A DNA stretch of 33,017 nt from VAZQ01 sp035263865 (GTDB lineage: Bacteria > Pseudomonadota > Alphaproteobacteria > Rhizobiales > Xanthobacteraceae), in contig DATFQX010000447.1 of assembly GCA_035263865.1 (NCBI GenBank), forward strand, positions 1 to 33,017. The letters run 5' to 3'. Positions 17,392 to 24,557 of the stretch are shown piece after piece; the stretch's first letter is position 1; each line of letters starts with the position of its first letter. The notes beneath the pieces are model-generated. The model saw nothing but the letters and a program-made list of their open reading frames with translations. It was not told the origin of the DNA and searched no databases. The translations under genes were made by a program, and so were the position numbers.

Positions 17392-18600
17392 TTACTCGGC
17401 CGGCGCCACCACCCGCGTGCGCGCTTTCTCGACCCCGTTGACGAGCACTGCGATGACGGCGGTGGCGAAGACGAACCCGAGCGCGATGGTCGCTGTCGTT
17501 GCCAGCACCAGCGCGAAGCCGCCGCGACCGTGCAGGAGTGCAATCGTCGAGACCGCCGCGCCCGCGGCGAGAAAGGTCAGAAAATAGCGCACCGCATAGA
17601 TGCGGCCGCGCCAGGCGTCCGCCGTGTAGCGGGCGATCACCAGATCGTTGACGGTAACTTGCGCGTAGATCGCCGCCATCGTCACCGCGAGCGCCAGGAT
17701 CAGCACCTTGCCGGTGGCCTGCGCCACCCACAGCACGCCCAGGAACTGCAGTGAGGCGATCACGGCGAAGAGAATGTGGGGCGGAAATTTCTCGACCAGC
17801 CGCCCGACCGCGATCTGGGCAAGCGCCCCGCACATGAACACTCCGGTCGCCAGGCCCCCGACCAGAAGAAGCGGCACGTCGGCGCCGAGTCGCTCATCCA
17901 CGATCTTGGGCAGGGCAACCGAGACGATGTTGAAGACGAGCCCAGCGCAAAGTGCGACCACGACGAACAAGCCGAAGATCGTCGTCGCCAGCGCGGCGCC
18001 GAGCGGGACATCGGCAACCGTGCCGCGGCTCGCCGCTTTTCGTGCTTCGTCCGGAACGAGACGTAGATACACGACCGCAGTCGCGATGCAGATCACCCCC
18101 GGACCCAGGAACGCCGAGCGCCAGCCCAACCCTGCGACCAGCGCCGCAGTCGCGCCGGCGGCGAGCGCCGCGCCGATATTGCCGCACACGCCATTGAAAG
18201 CGAGCGAACGGCCGCGCAAGGTCGCCTGCTCGATTAGCATGGCGGTGCCGACGGGATGGTAGATCGCCGCGAATATTCCTAGCGCGGTCAGCGCGATCGC
18301 GAGCACGATGAGGTTCGGGGCGAGCCCCACCGCCACCAACGATAGGCCGCAGCCGGCATAGAACAGCGCCATCATGTTGCGCCGGCTCCAATGGTCGCCG
18401 AGCCAGCCAGCCGGCAGCGAGAACACGCCAAAGGCGATAAAGGCGGGCGTGCCGAGCACGATCAGCTCCGCGTAGCTGCGGCCATAAACGATCTCGAGCC
18501 CGATCACGACTGTCGGGAAAATCAGCATGACATAGTGGTCAAGCGCATGCGCCCAGTTGATGAAGCCGATGGAGCGCTTGTTTGTGTCTAAAATCGCCAT
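17392..18600 (-). CDS. MFS transporter
   Basis: A 402-residue, 12-helix-type major facilitator protein. The loop 2-3 signature appears as GWLGDHWSRRNMM, followed by helices with FAAIYHPVGTAML, a segment common in the fosmidomycin-resistance/sugar-efflux type of MFS proteins. The second half opens after DVPLGAALATTIFG and includes AVGRLVEKFPPHILFAV as the second loop motif. The substrate is unknown. I use the ATG at 18600 (MAILDTNKRSIGFINWAHALDHYVM), where the conserved protein begins; the ribosome binding site is weak. It converges on groEL and shares the strong hairpin at 17357-17380 in the intergenic space. Confidence 0.88.
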   Translation of the reverse strand: MAILDTNKRSIGFINWAHALDHYVMLIFPTVVIGLEIVYGRSYAELIVLGTPAFIAFGVFSLPAGWLGDHWSRRNMMALFYAGCGLSLVAVGLAPNLIVLAIALTALGIFAAIYHPVGTAMLIEQATLRGRSLAFNGVCGNIGAALAAGATAALVAGLGWRSAFLGPGVICIATAVVYLRLVPDEARKAASRGTVADVPLGAALATTIFGLFVVVALCAGLVFNIVSVALPKIVDERLGADVPLLLVGGLATGVFMCGALAQIAVGRLVEKFPPHILFAVIASLQFLGVLWVAQATGKVLILALAVTMAAIYAQVTVNDLVIARYTADAWRGRIYAVRYFLTFLAAGAAVSTIALLHGRGGFALVLATTATIALGFVFATAVIAVLVNGVEKARTRVVAPAE

Positions 18601-18746
18601 GGTTCGACATTGTGAGAGTTCGAAGCTGCGGCCTAACGTGGAGGCTCGGCCGCCCCGCGCATATAGCGCGATTTGCCGAGAGCTATCCATGCCAAAATTG
18701 CGGAGCAGATTTTCCTCGCGAGACCTTCGAGGCATACAGAGCGGAG

Positions 18747-19664
18747 CTAGGACCCGCCGGATGCCAGTATCTCACGGAGTGTGGTCTCGACGGGCCGCGG
18801 CGAGATTCCTAGCTCGGCAAATCCGGGCATGTCGGGCGAAGCGACGTTATCGACTTGCATCAGCTCGATCTGGTTGCGGGTGACGGGAGGGTTTGGGAGC
18901 ACCTCCGCCACCAAAGCGAGCCCATGCCAAATGGCAAACGGCATCGGCACGAGTCTGACGTCGAGTGCCGCCTCCCGCGCGACCGCTCTGAGCAAGTCTT
19001 CGTAGGAATAAATGCGCGGCCCGCCACACTCGAACGTGATCGCGCGTTTTTCCGGCATTGCAACGGTTCTGGCGATCGCCTCGGCGACGTCGCCCACAAA
19101 GGCCGGCTGCAGGCGGGTGAGGCCGCGGCCAAACATCGGGAACACGGGGAGCTTGCGCAAGAGCGCCAGAATGGGGGTCAGGAACGCGTCATCGGAGGCA
19201 AACATCACCGCCGGACGAACGATGTCCGCATCGGGAAAGGCGGCCCGCACCGAGAGTTCGCCTTCCCCGCGCTTGCGGATGTAGAGCGACGGCGAGGCCA
19301 CGTCGGCACCGATTCCGGACAACTGGACGAGTCTCTCCACTCGGTCCTGCTGGGCTCGCGCCGCGAGGCGACGCGCCGCTTCGACGTGCACGGAATGAAA
19401 AGTCTCGCCGTGCCGTTCCACGTAGAGACTGACCGCGTTGACCACCGCGAAAACGCCGGCAACCGCATCGGCGACAGCTTGTTCATCGTGAATGTCGGCC
19501 GCGACGGATTGAAAGTGCGAATCGTCCGCGCCGAACAGCTCGCGAGCGCGGTCGGGATGTCTCGACGCGATGCGAACGAAAAAGCCGTGTTTGCGCAGAT
19601 GCTCGACGACGCGGCGGCCGAGAAAGCCGGTTCCGCCGAACACGATAACGACGCGCGCGTTCAT
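18747..19664 (-). CDS. NDUFA9-like NAD(P)H-binding protein (complex I-associated SDR)
   Basis: A 305-residue extended/atypical SDR. It begins MNARVVIVFGGTGFLGRRVV (GGTGFLG nucleotide loop), with the arginine-bearing ASRHPDRAREL after the second strand favouring NADP(H). The region AAADIHDE-AVADAVAGVFAVVNAVSLY, then LVQLSGIGAD and a Tyr in SLYIRKRGEGE (in place of YxxxK) fits the complex I NDUFA9 subunit family, whose mitochondrial member is a structural, NADPH-binding accessory subunit. Its start overlaps the phhB stop (ATGA at 19664-19661), so it is the third gene of a nuoD-phhB-NDUFA9-like operon. This placement next to a nuo gene supports the family call. Confidence 0.85.
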   Translation of the reverse strand: MNARVVIVFGGTGFLGRRVVEHLRKHGFFVRIASRHPDRARELFGADDSHFQSVAADIHDEQAVADAVAGVFAVVNAVSLYVERHGETFHSVHVEAARRLAARAQQDRVERLVQLSGIGADVASPSLYIRKRGEGELSVRAAFPDADIVRPAVMFASDDAFLTPILALLRKLPVFPMFGRGLTRLQPAFVGDVAEAIARTVAMPEKRAITFECGGPRIYSYEDLLRAVAREAALDVRLVPMPFAIWHGLALVAEVLPNPPVTRNQIELMQVDNVASPDMPGFAELGISPRPVETTLREILASGGS

Positions 19665-19999
19665 GACCCGAGCATGCGGTCGATCTTGCTCGCCATGATG
19701 AAGTCGTTCTCGTGCAGTCCCTTGATCTTCTTCGTCATCAGCGAGACGGTTGCGTGGCCCCACCCAAAGCTGACGTCCGGATGATGTCCCTCGCTTTCCG
19801 CCAATTCGCCCACGCGCTGAACGAAGGCGAGCGCCTCGCTGAAGTTACGGAATCGGAACGCGCGCTCGATGCGGCGGGCATCGTCGCGCAATTCCCAATC
19901 GGGCGCCTGCTGCCGCAACCGTTGCGCTTCATCGCGCGTCAATGGCGGTATGCCGCCGCGACACGGCGTACAGGTCTTCTCGGCCAAGCTCTCGGGCAT
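19661..19999 (-). CDS. phhB: 4a-hydroxytetrahydrobiopterin dehydratase (pterin-4a-carbinolamine dehydratase)
   Basis: A 112-residue protein, slightly longer than the roughly 95-residue core. The active-site signature EGHHPDVSFGWGHATVSLMT is intact (the HHP histidines dehydrate the carbinolamine), preceded by WELRDDARRIERAFRFRNFSEALAFV, the typical N-terminal strand and helix. A basic/Cys-containing N-terminal extension (MPESLAEKTCTPCRGGIPPL) is also common in this family in Hyphomicrobiales. AAGGAG precedes the ATG. No phenylalanine hydroxylase gene is nearby; its linkage to nuoD and the NDUFA9-like gene is unexplained. It starts 43 bases after nuoD. Confidence 0.9.
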   Translation of the reverse strand: MPESLAEKTCTPCRGGIPPLTRDEAQRLRQQAPDWELRDDARRIERAFRFRNFSEALAFVQRVGELAESEGHHPDVSFGWGHATVSLMTKKIKGLHENDFIMASKIDRMLGS

Positions 20000-20042
20000 A
20001 GATGATCTCCTTCCGTTGGACGACGCAACGGCGGCTCTTTGA

Positions 20043-21233
20043 TCAGCGATCGATCTCGCCGAATACAATATCGAGCGAGCCGATGATCGCCGAGATGTCG
20101 GCCAGCATGTGCCCGCGGCTCAAAAAATCCATCGCCTGCAGATGGGCGAACGAGGACGCCCGGATCTTGCACTTGTAGGGCCGGTTGGTACCGTCCGCCA
20201 CGAGATAGACACCGAACTCCCCCTTTGGCGCCTCGACCGCCGCGGAGACCTCCCCGGCCGGGACGTGGTGCCCCTCGCTGTAGAGCTTGAAGTGGTGGAT
20301 GGTCGCCTCCATCGAGCGCTTCATTTCTGCGCGTGGAGGCGGAACGATCTTTTGGTCTCGGATGGCAACCGGCCCCGCACCTTCGCGCGAGCGTAATTTG
20401 TCCAGGCACTGCTTCATGATGCGGACCGACTGGCGCATCTCCTCCATTCGCACGAGGTAGCGGTCGTAGCAGTCCCCGTGTTTGCCGATCGGTATGTCGA
20501 AATCGAGCTCGGAATAGCATTCATAGGGCTGCGCCTTGCGCAGGTCCCATGTCGCGCCCGATCCGCGCACCATGACGCCGGAGAAACCCCATCCCCATGC
20601 GTCCTCGAGCGCAACCGAACCGATGCCGACGTTGCGCTGCTTGAAGATACGGTTTTCCGTCAGCAGCCCCTCGATATCGTCGCATACCTTGAGGAAAGGA
20701 TCGCAGAAGGTCCAGATGTCATCGAGCAGTTTCGGCGGCAAGTCCTGGTGCACGCCGCCGACGCGGAAATAATTCGCGTGCATGCGCGCGCCCGAAGCGC
20801 GCTCGTAGAAAACCATCAGCTTTTCCCGCTCCTCGAAACCCCACAGAGGCGGCGTGAGCACGCCGACGTCCAACGCCTGCGTCGTCACATTGAGCAGATG
20901 CGACAGCAAGCGGCCGATCTCGCAATAAAGGACGCGGATGAGCTGCCCGCGCTTGGGCACCGCAACGCCGAGCAGCTTTTCGGCCGCGAGGCAGAACGCG
21001 TGCTCCTGATTCATCGGCGCAACGTAGTCGAGCCGGTCGAAGTAAGGAATCGCCTGCAGATAGGTCTTGTGCTCGATCAGCTTCTCGGTCCCGCGGTGCA
21101 GGAGCCCGACATGCGGATCGACACGCTCCACCACCTCGCCGTCGAGCTCGAGCACCAGGCGCAACACCCCGTGCGCCGCAGGGTGCTGCGGCCCGAAATT
21201 CATGGTGAAGTTGCGCAGGCTAGCTTCGGCCAT
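20043..21233 (-). CDS. nuoD: NADH-quinone oxidoreductase subunit D (orphan copy)
   Basis: A 396-residue, full-length NuoD (49-kDa subunit), part of the quinone-binding site of complex I at the membrane-arm junction. Seen: NFGPQHPAAHGVLRLVLELDGE with the conserved His loop, PHVGLLHRGTEKLIE, FDRLDYVAPMNQEHAF with the quinone-site Tyr, CEIGRLLSHLLNVTTQALDVG, RVGGVHQDLPP, and the C-terminal GSLDIVFGEIDR. No nuoC, nuoE or other nuo gene flanks it, so it lies outside a nuo operon. An EcfG-type promoter 27 bases upstream of the ATG points at it, with GAGG as ribosome binding site. It is probably a second, stress-induced copy; whether it replaces the housekeeping subunit is inference. Confidence 0.93.
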   Translation of the reverse strand: MAEASLRNFTMNFGPQHPAAHGVLRLVLELDGEVVERVDPHVGLLHRGTEKLIEHKTYLQAIPYFDRLDYVAPMNQEHAFCLAAEKLLGVAVPKRGQLIRVLYCEIGRLLSHLLNVTTQALDVGVLTPPLWGFEEREKLMVFYERASGARMHANYFRVGGVHQDLPPKLLDDIWTFCDPFLKVCDDIEGLLTENRIFKQRNVGIGSVALEDAWGWGFSGVMVRGSGATWDLRKAQPYECYSELDFDIPIGKHGDCYDRYLVRMEEMRQSVRIMKQCLDKLRSREGAGPVAIRDQKIVPPPRAEMKRSMEATIHHFKLYSEGHHVPAGEVSAAVEAPKGEFGVYLVADGTNRPYKCKIRASSFAHLQAMDFLSRGHMLADISAIIGSLDIVFGEIDR

Positions 21234-21259
21234 AACGGCCTCGCGTCAGTTGCCGGTTC

Positions 21260-21284
21260 AACGCCGGCCCTTGACCGCGGTTCC
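21260..21284 (-). promoter_or_regulatory. EcfG-type promoter of the nuoD-phhB-NDUFA9-like operon
   Basis: Minus strand: GGAAC (21284-21280), 16 bases, CGTT (21263-21260), an exact match to the alphaproteobacterial general-stress consensus. The -10 lies 26 bases upstream of the nuoD ATG, leaving a short leader that contains the ribosome binding site. This is the best placed of the six such matches. Confidence 0.75.
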
Positions 21285-21453
21285 GATTTCGTCGGGCGCC
21301 TGTGACGGCTGTCGGAGGACCGGCGCCGGCGCACCGCCGTGCGGTCATCCCTCACGCGGTCTCGTAGTCAGCGCTTCCAAGACATGGCCCAAATCGGCAA
21401 AGCATGCCCAATGCCTCGCAGGAGATCACGCCATCAGACCAACGCGATCCGGA

Positions 21454-21744
21454 TTAGTGCTTCGATGCAAGCGTGATGACGGTGTCTGTCGTTTCGGGTT
21501 CGTGCAGCTCGAGACCTGACCGGCTGTCGTCGGTCCAACTCGCAATATTCACGACCTTGGCGGACTGACCCGCCGCCCCGGTCGCCTCGATTGGCTCGAC
21601 GATGTTGAGTCCGTGGCTATCGAGGAGGAACGTATGATCGCCGAACAAATCTTTGAGCTGTGGAATCACGGGATTGTCATCGGGAATGGCCCGCGCTTCG
21701 AATTGGCCCAAAGTTCGCTCGAGCTGTGCGGAGTTAAGTTTCAT
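21454..21744 (-). CDS. conserved hypothetical protein
   Basis: A 96-residue soluble protein beginning MKLNSAQLERTLGQFEARAIPDDNPV, with a central LFGDHTFLLDSHGLNIVEP segment and an acidic C-terminus. It resembles a short family common in Bradyrhizobium-like genomes, without known function; no cofactor or catalytic motif is apparent. AAGGAG lies about nine bases before the ATG, which makes the start firm. An exact EcfG-type promoter about 150 bases upstream (21892-21916) points at it, so general-stress expression is likely. Confidence 0.7.
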   Translation of the reverse strand: MKLNSAQLERTLGQFEARAIPDDNPVIPQLKDLFGDHTFLLDSHGLNIVEPIEATGAAGQSAKVVNIASWTDDSRSGLELHEPETTDTVITLASKH

Positions 21745-21891
21745 TTGCGCGCTCCTTTCGGTTCACCAAGGCGATTGCGCTACGCGACATCGCAGATTGC
21801 GGGGGTTTTCCAACTCAAGGTTGGTCAAATGCGAAGCTCGGTCATTCCAGCGGCCTAGGCTCTCCTCCGCGCACCGCCACTGAGCACTGGA

Positions 21892-21916
21892 AACGCCAGC
21901 TTGAATAATCTGTTCC
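21892..21916 (-). promoter_or_regulatory. EcfG-type promoter of the 21454-21744 gene
   Basis: Minus strand: GGAAC (21916-21912), exactly 16 bases, CGTT (21895-21892). It points at the small conserved hypothetical gene starting at 21744 and implies a leader of about 140 bases. Confidence 0.65.
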
Positions 21917-22005
21917 AGGTCAGAGCTAGCTTGCTCCGATGCCGGGACAATTTGTTCCAAAGGTTTTACGACATGTCTTTCGACACGCCACGATTGCGAT
22001 CAGCT

Positions 22006-22031
22006 GGAACCGTGTTTGCCCCGATCCGGTT
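22006..22031 (+). promoter_or_regulatory. possible EcfG-type promoter (near match)
   Basis: GGAAC (22006-22010) followed after 17 bases by GGTT (22028-22031), one base off CGTT; with 16 bases the -10 would be CGGT. It lies 40 bases upstream of the 22071 start codon. Weaker than the exact matches in this window. Confidence 0.35.
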
Positions 22032-22070
22032 TACTTGGAGGACTCGCATTCGGTCGCACGGAGATCGGTG

Positions 22071-22322
22071 ATGCAGATCAAGAAGCACGATCGGAGCCAT
22101 ATGGTGGAACTCAGGGACGGTTCTGCATGGCGCATCTGGCCAGGCGACATACCCAAGACCTTGCAATGGCTCCCGACGACGGAAATCGATGTCGCCGACA
22201 TCGAGGACGAAATTTGTTCGCACGCGCTGATCGATCGCTCGAATGGCTCGCGGGTGCGAGTGATAAGTGCCAACGTGCGTTGGCCCGCCGCCGCTGTGCG
22301 GCGTTGCCTTCGCCAGGGCTAA
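22071..22322 (+). CDS. small conserved hypothetical protein
   Basis: An 83-residue protein starting MQIKKHDRSHMVELRDGSAW, with a beta-rich centre RIWPGDIPKTLQWLPTTEIDV, then EICSHALIDRSNGSRVRVI. The start at 22071 is supported by GGAGATC upstream. I know similar short proteins in Hyphomicrobiales (RIWPGD-TL-WLPTTEI core) but no function. A near-consensus stress promoter lies 40 bases upstream. It might be a ligand- or nucleic-acid-binding SH3-like barrel judging by the strand pattern; that is a guess. Confidence 0.6.
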   Translation: MQIKKHDRSHMVELRDGSAWRIWPGDIPKTLQWLPTTEIDVADIEDEICSHALIDRSNGSRVRVISANVRWPAAAVRRCLRQG

Positions 22323-22441
22323 GCAGACTCTGCTCAGTTCCCCCTTGGCGAGTTTCTCAGCCTAAGGTCGGTGGCTCGGCCGCACCATGTGTGGACCGCA
22401 GGAGGCGCGCGGTTGCCCGCACGGCGTTGGCCGACATGGCC

Positions 22442-22466
22442 GGAACCGGCCTGAGGGCGCGGCGTT
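22442..22466 (+). promoter_or_regulatory. EcfG-type promoter of the degP-like gene
   Basis: GGAAC (22442-22446), exactly 16 bases, CGTT (22463-22466) on the plus strand, about 130 bases before the protease start at 22597. It suggests that the periplasmic protease and the small gene after it are part of the general stress response. Confidence 0.65.
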
Positions 22467-22596
22467 TACGTGAACGCGGCATTGCCCCTCGGGCGCACCG
22501 GGAAGATCGAGCGGAACGCGGCGGGCCTTGTGGGGCGACTTCTTCTTCAAATCGCCAACAAGCGCGAAGGACACGTTCGCTCGACAGCGAGGACAC

Positions 22597-24150
22597 ATGG
22601 ACGACCAGAACCCCACTGCTACGAAGAGGCCGTCGGGCCGGCCCGCAGTTCTCGTTTGCAGCATTGCACTCGCGGCCGCCGCAGGGGCTTCGGCAAGCCT
22701 CGTGCCGGACGACTGGCGTGCCCCGGTGCATTCGGCGTCGCCGCAATCAGCCGCGGAACTCTTCGGCCGAAGCGCCTCGGGTCCCACAAGCTTCGCTAAC
22801 GTCGTCGAGGCGGTGAAGCCAGCCGTCATCGGCGTGAAGACGAAGCGCTCGGAAAACTTTGACGAGCAGAGCGGCTCGCCCATGGATCGCTTTTTGCGCG
22901 AGTTCGGGACGCCACCGCTGACACCGGAAACGCCGGGCGGTCGCCATCCGCCGCGGCTGGTAACCACGCAAGGGTCGGGCTTCTTCATCTCGGCGGACGG
23001 CTATGCCGTCACCAACGATCACGTGATCGAGGGGAGCAAGACAGCGGAGATCCAAACCGACGATCAGAAGAGCTATACCGCCAAGGTGGTAGGCAGCGAC
23101 CCGATCAGCGATCTTGCCCTTCTCAAAGTCGAGGGGCGCAGCGACTTCGCATTTGTGAAGCTCGCCGAGGAAATGCCGCGCGTCGGCGACTGGGTATTGG
23201 CTGTCGGCAATCCTTTCGGCCTCGGCGGCACCGTGACGGCGGGCATTGTATCGGCGCGCGAGCGCAATATCGGAGGGGTGACTTCGGAAAGCCTTCTGCA
23301 GATTGATGCGCCGATCAATAAAGGCGACTCCGGCGGCCCGACCTTCGACCTCACCGGCAAGGTGATCGGGGTCAACATGATGATCTTCTCCCCTTCCGGC
23401 GGCTCGATCGGCATTGCGTTCGCGATCCCGGCAGCAACAGTGCGCACGGTAATCCCGCAGCTCAAAAATAAGGGCTTGGTCAGTCGCGGCTGGCTTGGCG
23501 TGCAGATTCAGCCGGTGACCCAAGAGATTGCCGATGTGCTCGGCCTCAAGCAGGCGCGAGGCGCGCTCGTCGCCGATACAGTCACGGACGGTCCCGCGGC
23601 CAAGGCCGGCATCATCTCAGGCGACATCATCGCCTCGGTCGACGGAGCGCCCATCAAGGATGCCGCCGCGCTCTCGAAGGCCATCGCGGGTGCTGCTCCT
23701 GGAAAGTCGGTGAAGCTAGCCGTGCTGCGCGAGGGCAAAGAGCGCAACATCGACGTCGCGCTCGGCGAACTGCCCGTTCCGGCACAAAATCCGGCCGCAA
23801 GCCTGCAGCACCACGGCTCGGACGAGCCAGAGACGATGGGCCGCGGGGATGCTGCGCATCTGGGGCTCAAGCTCGCCCCGGCCGGCAGCATCGCGGGCGC
23901 GGGAGAAGAGGGCGTCGTGGTCACCGACATCGAGGCGGGCGGGCTCTGGGTGGAGCGCGGGTTTGAGCTTGGCGACGTCATCCTCGAGGTCGGCGGCAAA
24001 TCGGTGAAGACGCCGACCGAGATCGAAAGCGCGCTCGGTGAAGCGCGCAACGCAGGCAAACAAATTGTACTGCTGCGGCTGAAATCGGGCGAGGCGATGC
24101 GTTTATCACCGTGCCGGTCGGCTGAGGCACCATGTGGGAGGCAGCCATGA
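22597..24150 (+). CDS. DegP/Do-like periplasmic serine protease, 3' end frameshifted
   Basis: A protein of about 517 residues with a signal-like hydrophobic segment (about 17-35), a trypsin-like domain with His142 (TNDHV), Asp172 (SDLALL) and Ser245 (in KGDSGGP, where many relatives have PGNSGGP), and two PDZ domains (about 280-375 and 410-505). It would degrade or refold misfolded envelope proteins. The last residues (MRLSPCRSAEAPCGRQP) are abnormal: inserting one base in the TTT near 24101-24104 yields R-F-I-T-V-P-V-G and a stop at 24125, the ending expected for Do-like proteases. So either a recent deletion or a sequencing error; the effect on function is probably small. GAGGA precedes the ATG, and a stress promoter lies at 22442-22466. 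Confidence 0.9.
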   Translation: MDDQNPTATKRPSGRPAVLVCSIALAAAAGASASLVPDDWRAPVHSASPQSAAELFGRSASGPTSFANVVEAVKPAVIGVKTKRSENFDEQSGSPMDRFLREFGTPPLTPETPGGRHPPRLVTTQGSGFFISADGYAVTNDHVIEGSKTAEIQTDDQKSYTAKVVGSDPISDLALLKVEGRSDFAFVKLAEEMPRVGDWVLAVGNPFGLGGTVTAGIVSARERNIGGVTSESLLQIDAPINKGDSGGPTFDLTGKVIGVNMMIFSPSGGSIGIAFAIPAATVRTVIPQLKNKGLVSRGWLGVQIQPVTQEIADVLGLKQARGALVADTVTDGPAAKAGIISGDIIASVDGAPIKDAAALSKAIAGAAPGKSVKLAVLREGKERNIDVALGELPVPAQNPAASLQHHGSDEPETMGRGDAAHLGLKLAPAGSIAGAGEEGVVVTDIEAGGLWVERGFELGDVILEVGGKSVKTPTEIESALGEARNAGKQIVLLRLKSGEAMRLSPCRSAEAPCGRQP

Positions 24151-24395
24151 GCACGCTTGCGCGCAAAGATGTCACTGCGCTATTCGGTGAGCTGGATGAT
24201 GTGGTCATTGCAAAGATCATTGCGACCGGAGCGACCCGCGACGAGCTCGCCGAAGTACATGCTTGGATCGCCAACGACGAGCCATTGATGAATGCAGGGC
24301 GCCCGCTACCCAGCGGCCGCATTGCCCGCCTGGTCGACCTCTTCGTGGCCATCAAGGAAGAGGAAGAACAAGAAGAAGTCGTGAGACAAGGATAA
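24147..24395 (+). CDS. small conserved hypothetical protein
   Basis: An 82-residue protein: MSTLARKDVTALFGELDD, then IIATGATRDELAEVHAWIAN and NAGRPLPSGRIARLVDLF, with a Glu-rich tail. The pattern (short helical protein with an LxPSGRxARLxxL segment) is familiar from Hyphomicrobiales but has no assigned function. GGGAGG lies just upstream. It follows the degP-like gene closely (22 bases after that gene's likely true stop) and is presumably co-transcribed under the stress-type promoter. Confidence 0.7.
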   Translation: MSTLARKDVTALFGELDDVVIAKIIATGATRDELAEVHAWIANDEPLMNAGRPLPSGRIARLVDLFVAIKEEEEQEEVVRQG

Positions 24396-24557
24396 GCCGG
24401 CCCCGCGCCCCTTACCATTTACCTCGTTCGAGCCATGGCTCCTCGGATTTTGCCTGCGCTCAACGCGCCCTTCGTACCTGGCACGACTAGAACGTTTTGA
24501 CTAGCATTTCCTCGGCAATTCTGGCGAGTTGCCTGCAGTGCGACCACGGCATGCCGC

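Larger units (their letters stand above)
21745..22070. other. divergent intergenic region with two stress-type promoters
   Basis: No gene recognised. It carries the EcfG-type promoter for the minus-strand gene (21892-21916) and a near-match for the plus-strand gene (22006-22031). An 11-base imperfect direct repeat, AATCTGTTCCA (21907-21917) and AATTTGTTCCA (21949-21959), is present; the first copy overlaps the promoter -35. Confidence 0.5.

Noticed and set aside
21234..21453. Possible remnant of nuoC upstream of the orphan nuoD
   Set aside because: Reading the minus strand in the open frames gives no NuoC C-terminal motif; the region instead contains the EcfG promoter.
21907..21959. Direct repeat AATCTGTTCCA / AATTTGTTCCA 42 bases apart as a possible operator
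   Set aside because: The first copy contains the -35 of the EcfG promoter, and one such 10/11 match is not surprising in 326 bases.
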